Assembly (NCBI RefSeq): GCF_009792355.1
Contig: NZ_CP047045.1
Coordinates: 2,072,501-2,136,500 of the forward strand
Length of the DNA stretch: 64,000 nucleotides
DNA from: Terricaulis silvestris
GTDB lineage: Bacteria > Pseudomonadota > Alphaproteobacteria > Caulobacterales > Aquidulcibacteraceae
Direction: 5' to 3'
Shown here: positions 8,367 to 15,819 of the stretch, piece by piece
Layout: each line of letters starts with the position of its first letter
How positions within the stretch are numbered: the first letter of the stretch is position 1
Translations under genes and position numbers: made by a program
Notes under the pieces: model-generated
What the model saw: only the letters and a program-made list of their open reading frames with translations
What the model was told of the DNA's origin: nothing
Database searches by the model: none

Positions 8367-9233
8367 ATGTTGAACGAGCAACCGCTCGTGCCGCCGAGAT
8401 CGGTGGTCTCCGCAGTGGGGTCATTCGAAATGCCAAGTGCGGCCGCGGCGCCGGCGGAGATGCTTGAGTCCGCCCCTGCGCCGGAAAAGCTGAACGCCCG
8501 GCCTAAATACCCCGCGCGTGAGCGCGACACGACGCTGCGCACCGAGCTCGTCGACTTCAAATCGACCTCGCCAGTGGCGGGCCACACCGCGAAACCTGCG
8601 AGCGCCGCCGAGGAGCGCACGATCGATGTCTCGTTCGATTTGGCCTTTGTGTCCGACTATCGCCGCGCCGGTGTCAGCCGTTCAGACGGCAATGCCGCAG
8701 TCCAAGGCGCTGTTGATCTGGAGTTCGGCGATGGCTGGAGCGCGGGCGTATCGAGTTCAACCACCGACAGCAAGCACGCGAACTTCGAGATCGCTTTCTA
8801 CGGCGCCAAAGAGTTCGATTTCGGCGACACCGAACTCACGATCGGCGCCTTGGCGATCGTCGATGTCGATCGTCAACGCCTCGATTTCGGCGTTGCGCAA
8901 GCAAGCATCGCGCACCCGATCGGGCCATTCGATGTGACGCTCGCCGTGAACTACGCGTGGGAGCAATCCCACTTGGACGACCAGGACAATCTCTACGTCG
9001 CGGTGCGCGGCAAGAGCTTGATCGGGCGCGCGTTCGGCGCGCCGCTCACGCTCGGCGTCAGCGCGGGCCGCATGGAGGGCCGCATGGCCATGGCCGATGT
9101 GCGGCTCGATTGGTCCGCCAGCCTGACCGCGGACGTGGACGGCACTGACATCGCCTTGTCCTATGTCAACAACGATCTCGACGGGGAACGCGGCGAGGCG
9201 GCGTGGATTGTCTCCATCGCGCGAACCTTTTGA
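8367..9233 (+). CDS. TorF-family putative porin, without visible signal peptide
   Basis: Residues 80-288 match the TorF/Gcw_chp outer-membrane beta-barrel family: DVSFDLAFVSDYRRAGVS, the alternating strands around FDVTLAVNYAWEQ, and a C-terminal phenylalanine (SIARTF) typical of Bam-recognised barrels. The N-terminal 80 residues are low-complexity, proline/alanine-rich and polar, with no Sec signal peptide; no upstream in-frame start supplies one. Either the barrel is exported by an unusual leader or the 5' end has been altered by mutation. The gene starts about 100 bases after motB on the same strand. Confidence 0.7.
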   Translation: MLNEQPLVPPRSVVSAVGSFEMPSAAAAPAEMLESAPAPEKLNARPKYPARERDTTLRTELVDFKSTSPVAGHTAKPASAAEERTIDVSFDLAFVSDYRRAGVSRSDGNAAVQGAVDLEFGDGWSAGVSSSTTDSKHANFEIAFYGAKEFDFGDTELTIGALAIVDVDRQRLDFGVAQASIAHPIGPFDVTLAVNYAWEQSHLDDQDNLYVAVRGKSLIGRAFGAPLTLGVSAGRMEGRMAMADVRLDWSASLTADVDGTDIALSYVNNDLDGERGEAAWIVSIARTF

Positions 9234-9247
9234 AAGGATTTGACGCC

Positions 9248-9550
9248 ATGCTCGCCGCGTACCGCAGCTTGGAGCGTTCAATCGTGAAAGCGATGGCTCT
9301 TACCGCAATAGCCGCCGCGATCACGCTGTTCAGTGGCGGCAGCGCTGAAGCGCGCATATTCGAACCGCAACCGAATTGGTGGAACTCAGGCCGTACCTGC
9401 GCCGCTTCACGCGAGCCAGCCGGGCGCCGCTGGAATGCGCTCCCGGCGCGATCGTGTCGAAGCGCCGAGCCCGACGCCGAAATCGCAACCGCGATACGCG
9501 ACTCCCGAAAAGCCAAGGCCCGATCCGATCGCGGCGCCGACGTCGCTTAA
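9248..9550 (+). CDS. Small exported protein of unknown function, possibly frameshifted
   Basis: Reading from ATG at 9248, with AAAGGA about 10 bases upstream, gives 100 residues: a signal peptide (MALTAIAAAITLFSGGSAEA, ending near residue 35) and then RIFEPQPNWWNSG. Beyond about residue 48 the frame becomes an arginine- and alanine-rich run of the kind produced by reading GC-rich DNA out of frame. Another frame over 9390-9560 reads more naturally (SPTPKSQPRYATPEKPRPD), so a frameshift near 9390 is possible. It follows the porin gene by 14 bases. Function unknown. Confidence 0.45.
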   Translation: MLAAYRSLERSIVKAMALTAIAAAITLFSGGSAEARIFEPQPNWWNSGRTCAASREPAGRRWNALPARSCRSAEPDAEIATAIRDSRKAKARSDRGADVA

Positions 9551-9570
9551 ACGCCGGCGCCTAGATCAAA

Positions 9571-11619
9571 TCACCAAACCCGAACGCGCGCGTCCGGCGC
9601 GAGGTAGAGCGTCGCGTTCGGCTGCACGTTGAACGCTTCGTACCAGCCATCGAGATTGCGCACCGTGAGCGCGCGGTATTGGCCCGGCGCGTGTCCGTCC
9701 GTCATCACTTGCTGGCGCAGCGCTTCTTCGCGTGTCTTGCTCGCCCAGGCTTGTGCGAAAGCGATGAAGAAGCGCTGGTCGCCGGTCAGCCCATCGATTA
9801 CCGGCGCTTCACGGCCGCCGAGCGATGCGTGGTAGGCGTCGAACGCCGCCTGCAAACCGGCGACGTCGGCGATGTTTTCACCGAGCGTGATTTCGCCGTT
9901 GATGTGCAAGCCCGGGAACGGCTCGTAGGCGCTGTACTGGCGCGCCAGCGCATCGCCCTGCGCGCGGAACGCGGCCAGATCGGCCTCGGTCCACCAATTG
10001 CGCAGCATGCCGGTGGAGTCGAACGAAGCGCCGCTATCGTCGAAGCTGTGGCTGACTTCGTGGCCGATCACGGCGCCGATGGCGCCGTAATTGAAGGCCG
10101 CGTCGGCGCTGGCGTTGAAGAACGGCGCTTGCAGGATCGCGGCCGGGAAGTTCATCGCGTTCTGCACCGGCAGGTTCACCGCGTTGACGGTCTGCGGCGT
10201 CATCCACCATTCGGCGCGATCCAGCGGACGGCCGATCTTCGCCAGCTGATGGCGATACTCCAGCAACTCGGCGTTGACGACGTTGGCGTAGGCGTTGTCG
10301 GCCGACACTTCGAGCGTCGAATAATCGCGCCAGCTGTCGGGATAGCCGACGCCCACCACCAGCGTCTCCACCTTGCGCAGCGCTTCCGCCTGCGTGGTGT
10401 CGGCCATCCAGTCGAGACCACGAATGCGCTCGGCAAACGCCGTCTTGATGTTTTCGACCATTGTCCGCACCTCGTCGCGCGCGGAGGCCGGGAAATAGCG
10501 TTGGGCATAGGCTTGGCCGACAGCGTCGCCGAGAAAGCCGTTCACCGCGTCGAGCGCGCGCTTGGCGCGTTCACGCTGCTGCGGCGTGCCCGAGAGCGTG
10601 GTGCCGTAGAACGCGAATGAGGCGGCATCGAGCTGCGTCGGCAGCACGTCGGTGTAGGCATTGATGTGATGGAACGTCAGCCAATCCTTCCAAGCCTGAA
10701 TCGGCTGCGAGCCAACCAGCGCCGCAAGGCGCGGGATGGAACCGTCATGATACGCCGCGAAGCGCTGCTGGTTGCCCAGCTGAGCGGCCGTCAGGAACGC
10801 GTTCCAGTCGATGCCCGGCGCGCGCTGTTCGAGTTCAGCACGGGTCCACACCGCGCCGCGCGACGGGAAATCGCCGGTCTCGGCGCGCGTCATATGTGCG
10901 CGCGCGATCGCCACTTCGAGATTGTAGATGCGCTGCGCCTTGGCGGCGGCGTCTGAAACGCCCGCCAGGGTCAACAATTGTTCGATGTAGGCGCGATAGG
11001 CCGTGCGAATCTCGGCCATCTCCGGATCGTTCGAGAGATAATACTCGCGCTCCGGCAGGCTCAAGCCGCCTTGCATCAGGTACGGCATGACTTCCGGCGC
11101 ACCCAGCGCTTGCGTCACGAACACGCCAAACAGGTTTGAGGTGTTATAGTCGGTCGCGTTGAAGGCATCGACATCGGCGCGAACGGTCGAGCCCAGCACG
11201 CGCGAAAGATCGGCGCGCGTGGTGATCGCATTGATGCGCTGCAGCTCGGCTTGAACCGGCGCCATCCCCGCCGCGTCGATCGCCGCGGTGTTGGCGTAAG
11301 CATTGTAGAAGTTGGCGATGCGCGCTTCGTTGGTGCCCGCCGCTGGATTCGAACTGACGATGCCCTGCACCAGCTCAGTGGTCTGCCGCTCCGTCTCAAG
11401 GAAGGCGATGTAGAAGCCGCCGATGCTAGCGCGATCAGCTGGGATTTCCGTCGTGCGCTGCCAATTGCCGTTGGCGTAGCCGTAGAAGTCGTTGCCAGGC
11501 TGGACGGTCGTGTCCATCGCCTCGAGATTGATGCCCACGTCGCGCGCGCGCTGGCCGCAAGCGGCGACCGTGCATGCCAATCCGGCGCTCAAAACGAGAG
11601 CGGAGAGAAAGCGTCCCAT
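9571..11619 (-). CDS. M13-family (neprilysin/PepO) zinc metallopeptidase lipoprotein
   Basis: Secreted zinc endopeptidase of 682 residues. A lipobox ends at Cys21 (CTVAACGQ), so the protein should be a lipoprotein in the envelope. The N-terminal M13 domain starts QPGNDFYGYANGNWQRTTEIP. The catalytic motif HEVSH is at 520-524 and the third zinc ligand is Glu581 in GENIADVAGL, both diagnostic of M13. The C-terminus ends DARVRVW, as in PepO-type enzymes (R/KxW). Such enzymes cleave short peptides; the substrate here is unknown. It stands alone, divergent from padR across a long intergenic region. Confidence 0.96.
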   Translation of the reverse strand: MGRFLSALVLSAGLACTVAACGQRARDVGINLEAMDTTVQPGNDFYGYANGNWQRTTEIPADRASIGGFYIAFLETERQTTELVQGIVSSNPAAGTNEARIANFYNAYANTAAIDAAGMAPVQAELQRINAITTRADLSRVLGSTVRADVDAFNATDYNTSNLFGVFVTQALGAPEVMPYLMQGGLSLPEREYYLSNDPEMAEIRTAYRAYIEQLLTLAGVSDAAAKAQRIYNLEVAIARAHMTRAETGDFPSRGAVWTRAELEQRAPGIDWNAFLTAAQLGNQQRFAAYHDGSIPRLAALVGSQPIQAWKDWLTFHHINAYTDVLPTQLDAASFAFYGTTLSGTPQQRERAKRALDAVNGFLGDAVGQAYAQRYFPASARDEVRTMVENIKTAFAERIRGLDWMADTTQAEALRKVETLVVGVGYPDSWRDYSTLEVSADNAYANVVNAELLEYRHQLAKIGRPLDRAEWWMTPQTVNAVNLPVQNAMNFPAAILQAPFFNASADAAFNYGAIGAVIGHEVSHSFDDSGASFDSTGMLRNWWTEADLAAFRAQGDALARQYSAYEPFPGLHINGEITLGENIADVAGLQAAFDAYHASLGGREAPVIDGLTGDQRFFIAFAQAWASKTREEALRQQVMTDGHAPGQYRALTVRNLDGWYEAFNVQPNATLYLAPDARVRVW

Positions 11620-12032
11620 TGTCGTTCCCCGTAAAACAGCTGTGCCGAGCCCATAGAGCGCTCAGCCCGCGCTTGGAAGCGTCACGCGACGACACGTAGG
11701 GCGAACCGCATGAACGGCGAGGATTGGGGGATAGATCAGGAGTCTATCCATGCCTTCGCGACGCTAAGCCGTTGATCTTGTGCGATACACCGAAAATCGA
11801 TCCGACCGGCTTCAGCACAGCTGCATACTGGCCTCAACTCTCGCACGGGAGGTTCAAAGGCTAGCCGAGCCCCACGAACGCGAGAGCGGTGATCGAGCGT
11901 GAGCCCTGAGTTTCAGGGAGTAGCCAGCGGGGCCTGAAACCGCTGGGGTCCGGGCAAGGCACGCCCGCGCGTCCGAGCCTCCGGCTCCGGAGTGAAAAGC
12001 TCCTCAACCGGTGGGCCTGAGCAGAACGATCA

Positions 12033-12099
12033 CGGCGGGACGCGTAAAGCGTCGCCCCTTTTTCACTGGCCACCCCGACGCGGCCTACGCGTCCCGCCG
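12033..12099 (+). terminator. Terminator-like hairpin nested in a longer competing palindrome
   Basis: On the + strand GGCGGGACGC (12034-12043) pairs with GCGTCGCC (12049-12056) with a GG bulge, followed by CCTTTTT at 12057-12063, an intrinsic-terminator pattern. The same left arm also pairs perfectly over 14 bases (12033-12046) with 12086-12099, and GCGTCG (12049-12054) pairs with CGACGC (12076-12081). The two foldings exclude each other, as in attenuators. The padR promoter lies just downstream at 12114, so any transcript ended here would start further upstream. Confidence 0.45.
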
Positions 12100-12113
12100 C
12101 TCCCTTGCTGGCC

Positions 12114-12156
12114 TTGACTTCCTTCCCATACCCGCATACCTTTATTACACAAGGTA
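12114..12156 (+). promoter_or_regulatory. padR promoter with palindromic candidate PadR operator
   Basis: TTGACT at 12114-12119 is followed after 17 bases by TACCTT at 12137-12142 as a weak -10. That -10 is the left arm of a perfect 6-8-6 palindrome, TACCTT (12137-12142) and AAGGTA (12151-12156). The right arm also contains the AAGG ribosome-binding site of padR. PadR repressors bind palindromes of about this spacing in their own promoters, so binding here would block both the polymerase and possibly the ribosome. Assignment as the PadR operator is inference from position. Confidence 0.55.
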
Positions 12157-12161
12157 GCTTT

Positions 12162-12488
12162 ATGCCGAACGCAGACGAACAATTCGCCGGCCTCCGAAAG
12201 GGCCTCTTGGAATTCGCGATCCTGACCATCGTGTCGGGCCGCACCGTCTACGTTGGCGATATCCTGGCCGCGCTCGCCCCGACCCCGTTCGCGACCCAGG
12301 AAGGCACGCTCTACCCACTCCTCTCCAAGCTCCGGCGCGAAGAGCAAGTTGACTACCAATGGGTCGAGAGCGGCCAGGGTCCGCCGCGGAAATACTACTC
12401 GCTGACCGACAAAGGCGCCGCGCGCCTCGACGAACTCGCCGCCTATTGGCGCCACCTCACCGCAACCTTGGAAGGCTTGGGACGATAA
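12162..12488 (+). CDS. PadR-family transcriptional regulator
   Basis: Winged-helix repressor of 108 residues, the short (PadR-s2-like) form. The DNA-binding domain covers nearly all of it: RKGLLEFAILTIVSGRTVYV, the recognition-helix region FATQEGTLYPLLSKLRREEQV, and the wing GPPRKYYSLTDKGAARL. A short C-terminal helix would dimerise. The start at 12162 has AAGG at 12151-12154. It is followed after 1 base by a PspC-domain gene; PadR regulators commonly control adjacent membrane-stress genes in this arrangement. Autoregulation through the palindrome at 12137-12156 is likely. Confidence 0.92.
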   Translation: MPNADEQFAGLRKGLLEFAILTIVSGRTVYVGDILAALAPTPFATQEGTLYPLLSKLRREEQVDYQWVESGQGPPRKYYSLTDKGAARLDELAAYWRHLTATLEGLGR

Positions 12489-12489
12489 G

Positions 12490-13647
12490 ATGGAACGCGT
12501 CGTCACGATCAATCTCAACGGCAACCCGTACCAGCTCGAAGAGCCGGCCTACGATGCGCTGCGCGCCTACCTCGATCGCGCCCGCGCCGCCCTCGCCGCG
12601 GATCCGGATCAGTCCGAGGTCATCCGCGATCTCGAGCAGGCCATCGCCGACAAATGCGGCGGCTACCTCTCGACGAGCAAGAGCGTCGTCAACGCCAGCG
12701 AGATGACGCGCATCCTAGAAGAGATGGGTCCAGTCGAAGGCGAGAGCACGGATGCGCCGCGCGCCGAAAGCGCTGTGCCGCCAGGCTACGGCCCCACCAA
12801 GCGACTCTATCGCATCAAGGACGGCGCCTGGATCGCGGGGATCTGCTCGGGCCTCGCCGCCTACTTCGACATCGATGTCGCCATCATCCGTCTGCTCGCG
12901 GTGTTCGTCGGCCTCTTCACCGGCGGCTGGGCGTTCCTGCTCTACATCATCGCGATGTTCATCGTGCCCTCGGCCAACACCAGCGAAGAATGGGCCGCCG
13001 CGCACGGCGTCCCGTTCAACGCGCAAGAGGTGATCGACCGCGCCAAGCGCGAGTACGCAAAGTTCACCGACGAGAGCGGACCAAAGTGGCGCGCAGAAAT
13101 GCGCCGCCAACGCCGCGAATGGCGCGAGCGCATGAAGAACCGCCCGTTCTTCCGCATGCAGGCGGGCTTTGACCGAAGTGGAGGCGCGTCCGATCACGGC
13201 GCGGGCCCTAGCATGCCGCCGGCACAGCCGGCGGGTTATGTCACGCGCGTGTTCGCGGGCCTCATGGCCTTCATCTTCAGCATCATCGGCGCAGCGCTGC
13301 TGATCGCGTTCCTGGTGACGATCTTCACGCTGCTCGGCACCGGCGGCTTCATGGGCTGGACCCCGCCGCTCGACATCCCGTTCTGGCTCGTCATGGTGAT
13401 CGTCTGCATCGCGTTCGCAGCAATCTCGGCGCCCATCGGCGCCCTCCGCCGCGCCTCCTACGCCACCGTCAGTGGGCGTGCGCAAGGCGGCGGGGGTGCG
13501 GACGCTCTCATCACGCTCGCCATCGTCGCGTTCGTCGGTTGGTTCGCTTGGCTCTACGTGCCCGAAGCGCGCGACCTGATGGAGACAAGCTACGTCATGA
13601 TCCGCGACTTCGCCGATCACTGGAATACGGACTGGTTCTGGAACTGA
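12490..13647 (+). CDS. PspC-domain membrane protein
   Basis: Membrane protein of 385 residues. Residues 1-90 are a soluble helical region; the PspC (phage-shock protein C) domain follows at about 97-160, with KRLYRIKDGAWIAGICSGLA, AYFDIDVAIIRLLAVF and a transmembrane helix LLYIIAMFIVP. Three further hydrophobic segments lie at about 250-280, 292-318 and 335-358, separated by a charged, arginine-rich cytoplasmic stretch (about 180-220). PspC proteins sense or respond to envelope stress. No pspA/pspB is adjacent. Its ATG is 1 base after the padR stop, so PadR and this protein form one operon that ends at the terminator at 13673. Confidence 0.92.
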   Translation: MERVVTINLNGNPYQLEEPAYDALRAYLDRARAALAADPDQSEVIRDLEQAIADKCGGYLSTSKSVVNASEMTRILEEMGPVEGESTDAPRAESAVPPGYGPTKRLYRIKDGAWIAGICSGLAAYFDIDVAIIRLLAVFVGLFTGGWAFLLYIIAMFIVPSANTSEEWAAAHGVPFNAQEVIDRAKREYAKFTDESGPKWRAEMRRQRREWRERMKNRPFFRMQAGFDRSGGASDHGAGPSMPPAQPAGYVTRVFAGLMAFIFSIIGAALLIAFLVTIFTLLGTGGFMGWTPPLDIPFWLVMVIVCIAFAAISAPIGALRRASYATVSGRAQGGGGADALITLAIVAFVGWFAWLYVPEARDLMETSYVMIRDFADHWNTDWFWN

Positions 13648-13672
13648 GGTTCCGACAAGGCTCCATAGCCTA

Positions 13673-13709
13673 GGGCGCGGCGGCTCCAACCCGTCGCGCC
13701 CAATTTTTT
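13673..13709 (+). terminator. Rho-independent terminator of the padR-pspC operon
   Basis: GGGCGCG (13673-13679) pairs with CGCGCCC (13695-13701), with further pairing possible inside (CGG with CCG), followed by AA and six T at 13704-13709. It lies 26 bases after the PspC stop on the + strand. The T run touches the stop codon of the convergent gene at 13708. Confidence 0.8.
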
Positions 13710-14115
13710 ACCTGGGACCGGGACGCGTCTCGACGCGAGCGCCGCCTACTGAACGGCGATCAAGTTCAGGCGCACTGCGAGCCGGATAATGCAGCACAAG
13801 CACGTCACCTTCCCACGCCATGTCGCTACCGCCATCGATCGCGAGGAAGTCGGAAGTAACGCGAGCACCGGCAGGCTTGCCGTCCAACGCCGGCAGTCCC
13901 GGAAACCAGCGATCCTGCACCAAGACCTCGTTGCTAAAAGCGTTCATGCCACAATCAATGCTGAGCCAGCGAGCTACATAGCGGCCGCTGGGCGACACGT
14001 TCTCGCTGATGATGTCGTAGCTACAGCCACTGAAACGTAAGAGTGCGAAGGCGACGAGAAGGACCAGACCAATCGCCACTGCCGCCAACGCGATCAGCAG
14101 CGTTCGCATGTTCAT
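13708..14115 (-). CDS. Hypothetical membrane-anchored protein
   Basis: Protein of 135 residues, not recognised. One hydrophobic segment covers about residues 4-26 (LLIALAAVAIGLVLLVAFALL), followed by a soluble domain beginning FSGCSYDIISENVSPSGRYVARWLSIDCGM; the two cysteines could form a disulfide outside the membrane. I set the start at ATG 14115 because it overlaps the M48 peptidase stop as ATGA; a GTG at 14121 is also possible. The coupling suggests a role with the M48/LemA pair upstream, but nothing more can be inferred. Confidence 0.65.
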   Translation of the reverse strand: MNMRTLLIALAAVAIGLVLLVAFALLRFSGCSYDIISENVSPSGRYVARWLSIDCGMNAFSNEVLVQDRWFPGLPALDGKPAGARVTSDFLAIDGGSDMAWEGDVLVLHYPARSAPELDRRSVGGARVETRPGPR

Positions 14116-15179
14116 CCCCACGGCCCCTTGCGATACTGCGGCCGTGCAGAGGGCGCGGTCGGAGCAATCGGTGGCGCAGCGGCAGGCGCGTTAACGCGAC
14201 CGCCCGCGTACTTCATCAGCACTTCGATGCGCTTCTCAATCGGCGGATGCGTCGCGAAAATGCTGGCGAAATCGGAATGCGGATTCTCGATGAACATCTC
14301 GCGCACTTCCGACGGCGCATTGACCGCCGCGTTGCCGGAAATCTTCTGCAGCGCCGAGATCATGGCGTCTGGATTCTTAGTCAGCTCAACGGCGCCGGCG
14401 TCGGCCAAATACTCTCGCCGCCGCGACAGCGCGAAGCGAATGACAATCGCCAGCGCATAAGCAATGGCAATGATGGCGATGGCAACAACAATGGCTACGA
14501 TCGCACCGCCGCCGCCGCGATCCGACGATGATGAAGAGCGCCGCGACGAGCCGCCGCCGTAGGCGCCAAAACGCAACCCACGAAACGCCAACTCGCCGAC
14601 GAACGAGAAAATGCCAACAAAGATCACCGCGATAATGAGCAGCCGAACATCGGCATTTCGGATGTGCGTCAATTCGTGCGCCAGCACCGCTTCCAGCTCT
14701 TCGTCCGTCAGCGTGTTCATCAGCCCACGCGTCACCGTGACGGAGTAATTGCCCTTGTGCAGCCCAGTGGCGAACGCGTTCAGCCCATCCGTCTCAATGA
14801 TCCGCAGCGAAGGCATGGTGATGCCGCGCGAGATGCAAAGGTTCTCAAGCAGATTGTAGAGCTTCGGCTCCACCTTCCGCTCAACCGGCTTCGCGCCCGT
14901 CGCCGCATCGATGATGTTCTGGTAGAACGCGTATGCAATCCCGAACCACAGGATCGCGCCCGCAATTGCGAACGGCCAAGATTGCGCCAGTGCTTGTCCA
15001 GCCCAGATGAAATAGCCGGCAGTCCCGCCCGATCCCGCCGTTGCACCGGACAGGCCCGCGAACCCCAAAAACAGCGCATAGATCAGCAGCAACAGCAAAA
15101 CAGGAAAACCGAGCATCAAGAGCACGGTCTTCCCGTTGTTGTTCCAGATGTGCGTCTGCAGGCCGTAAGCTTCGCCCAC
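14112..15179 (-). CDS. M48-family membrane zinc metallopeptidase (HtpX-like)
   Basis: Integral-membrane protease of 355 residues. Hydrophobic segments lie at about 18-42, 60-86, 178-200 and 230-255; the zinc motif HELTH is at 168-172 and the third ligand is in REYLADAGAVEL near 265. Family members degrade misfolded membrane proteins, as HtpX does, and those next to LemA form a separate subgroup. The linker after the third membrane segment is serine/arginine-rich. The C-terminal tail is alanine/proline-rich. It lies 12 bases downstream of lemA and overlaps the next gene by 4 bases, so the three form an operon. Confidence 0.93.
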   Translation of the reverse strand: MGEAYGLQTHIWNNNGKTVLLMLGFPVLLLLLIYALFLGFAGLSGATAGSGGTAGYFIWAGQALAQSWPFAIAGAILWFGIAYAFYQNIIDAATGAKPVERKVEPKLYNLLENLCISRGITMPSLRIIETDGLNAFATGLHKGNYSVTVTRGLMNTLTDEELEAVLAHELTHIRNADVRLLIIAVIFVGIFSFVGELAFRGLRFGAYGGGSSRRSSSSSDRGGGGAIVAIVVAIAIIAIAYALAIVIRFALSRRREYLADAGAVELTKNPDAMISALQKISGNAAVNAPSEVREMFIENPHSDFASIFATHPPIEKRIEVLMKYAGGRVNAPAAAPPIAPTAPSARPQYRKGPWG

Positions 15180-15191
15180 GGGCGTTGGCCC

Positions 15192-15767
15192 TTAGCTGAA
15201 CTTGACCTGAGGCGGCGCCGCATCCATCGACGCGCGGCTCTCTTCGCCGACGTCGAAGAACTCACGCGGACCGAAGCCGAACATGCCGGCGAAGATCACC
15301 GCCGGGAATTGCTCGCGCGCGGTGTTGTACTCGCCGACAGCGTTGTTGAAGAAGCGGCGCGCCGCGGCGAGCTTGTTCTCGATGTCCGAGAGCTCGGCTT
15401 GCAGTTGCTGGAAGTTCGCGTTGGCCTTGAGGTCCGGATAAGCCTCGCTCAGCGCGATCAGCCGGCCCAGTGCTTGGCCGAGAATGCCTTCCGCCTGGCC
15501 CATCGCCTTCGGATCGCCGGTGCGCTCAGCGCTGACGGCGGCGTTGCGCGCCTGGATCACCGCTTCGAGCGTGCCGGCTTCGTGCGCGGCGTAGCCCTTC
15601 ACAGTCTCGACCAGGTTCGGGATCAGATCGTGCCGCTGCTTCAGTTGCACATCGACGTCGGCGAAGGCTTGGTTGCAGTTCTGCCGCAACGCGACGAGGC
15701 GGTTGTAGATGCCGATCAGCAGCACCGCCAAAACGACGATGACGATCAGGACAATAATCAAAGTCAT
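15192..15767 (-). CDS. lemA: LemA family protein
   Basis: LemA-type protein of 191 residues: one N-terminal membrane helix (about 2-23) and a long helical bundle. Diagnostic stretches are YNRLVALRQNCNQAFADVDV, QLKQRHDLIPNLVETVKGYA, and the C-terminal AARRFFNNAVGEYNTAREQFP. The function of bacterial LemA is unsettled; it is regularly encoded with M48 peptidases, as here. ATG at 15767 has AAAGGG upstream; an earlier frame start at 15827 would place 20 charged residues before the membrane helix and overlap the parC stop. Confidence 0.93.
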   Translation of the reverse strand: MTLIIVLIVIVVLAVLLIGIYNRLVALRQNCNQAFADVDVQLKQRHDLIPNLVETVKGYAAHEAGTLEAVIQARNAAVSAERTGDPKAMGQAEGILGQALGRLIALSEAYPDLKANANFQQLQAELSDIENKLAAARRFFNNAVGEYNTAREQFPAVIFAGMFGFGPREFFDVGEESRASMDAAPPQVKFS

Positions 15768-15819
15768 GGAGACCCTTTCCCGGACGAAGAGACCTATTAG
15801 CGGAAGCTTGTGGGTAACG

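Larger units (their letters stand above)
11620..12161. other. Long intergenic region with structured GC-rich segment, possible small RNA
   Basis: No convincing gene lies in these 542 bases. From about 11850 to 12100 the DNA is rich in short inverted repeats: CCCTGA/TCAGGG at about 11904-11918, GCGG/CCGC around 11927-11943, CTCCGG/CCGGAG around 11980-11993, and the long palindrome listed separately. These would fold in RNA from either strand. The density of stems together with a terminator-like end suggests a non-coding RNA read rightwards, but I recognise no known RNA family. The rest would hold the promoters of the M13 peptidase (left) and padR (right). Confidence 0.4.

Noticed and set aside
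11861-12524. Minus-strand open frames across the padR upstream region and padR
   Set aside because: They run antisense through padR and through the palindromes; no start signal or family resemblance.
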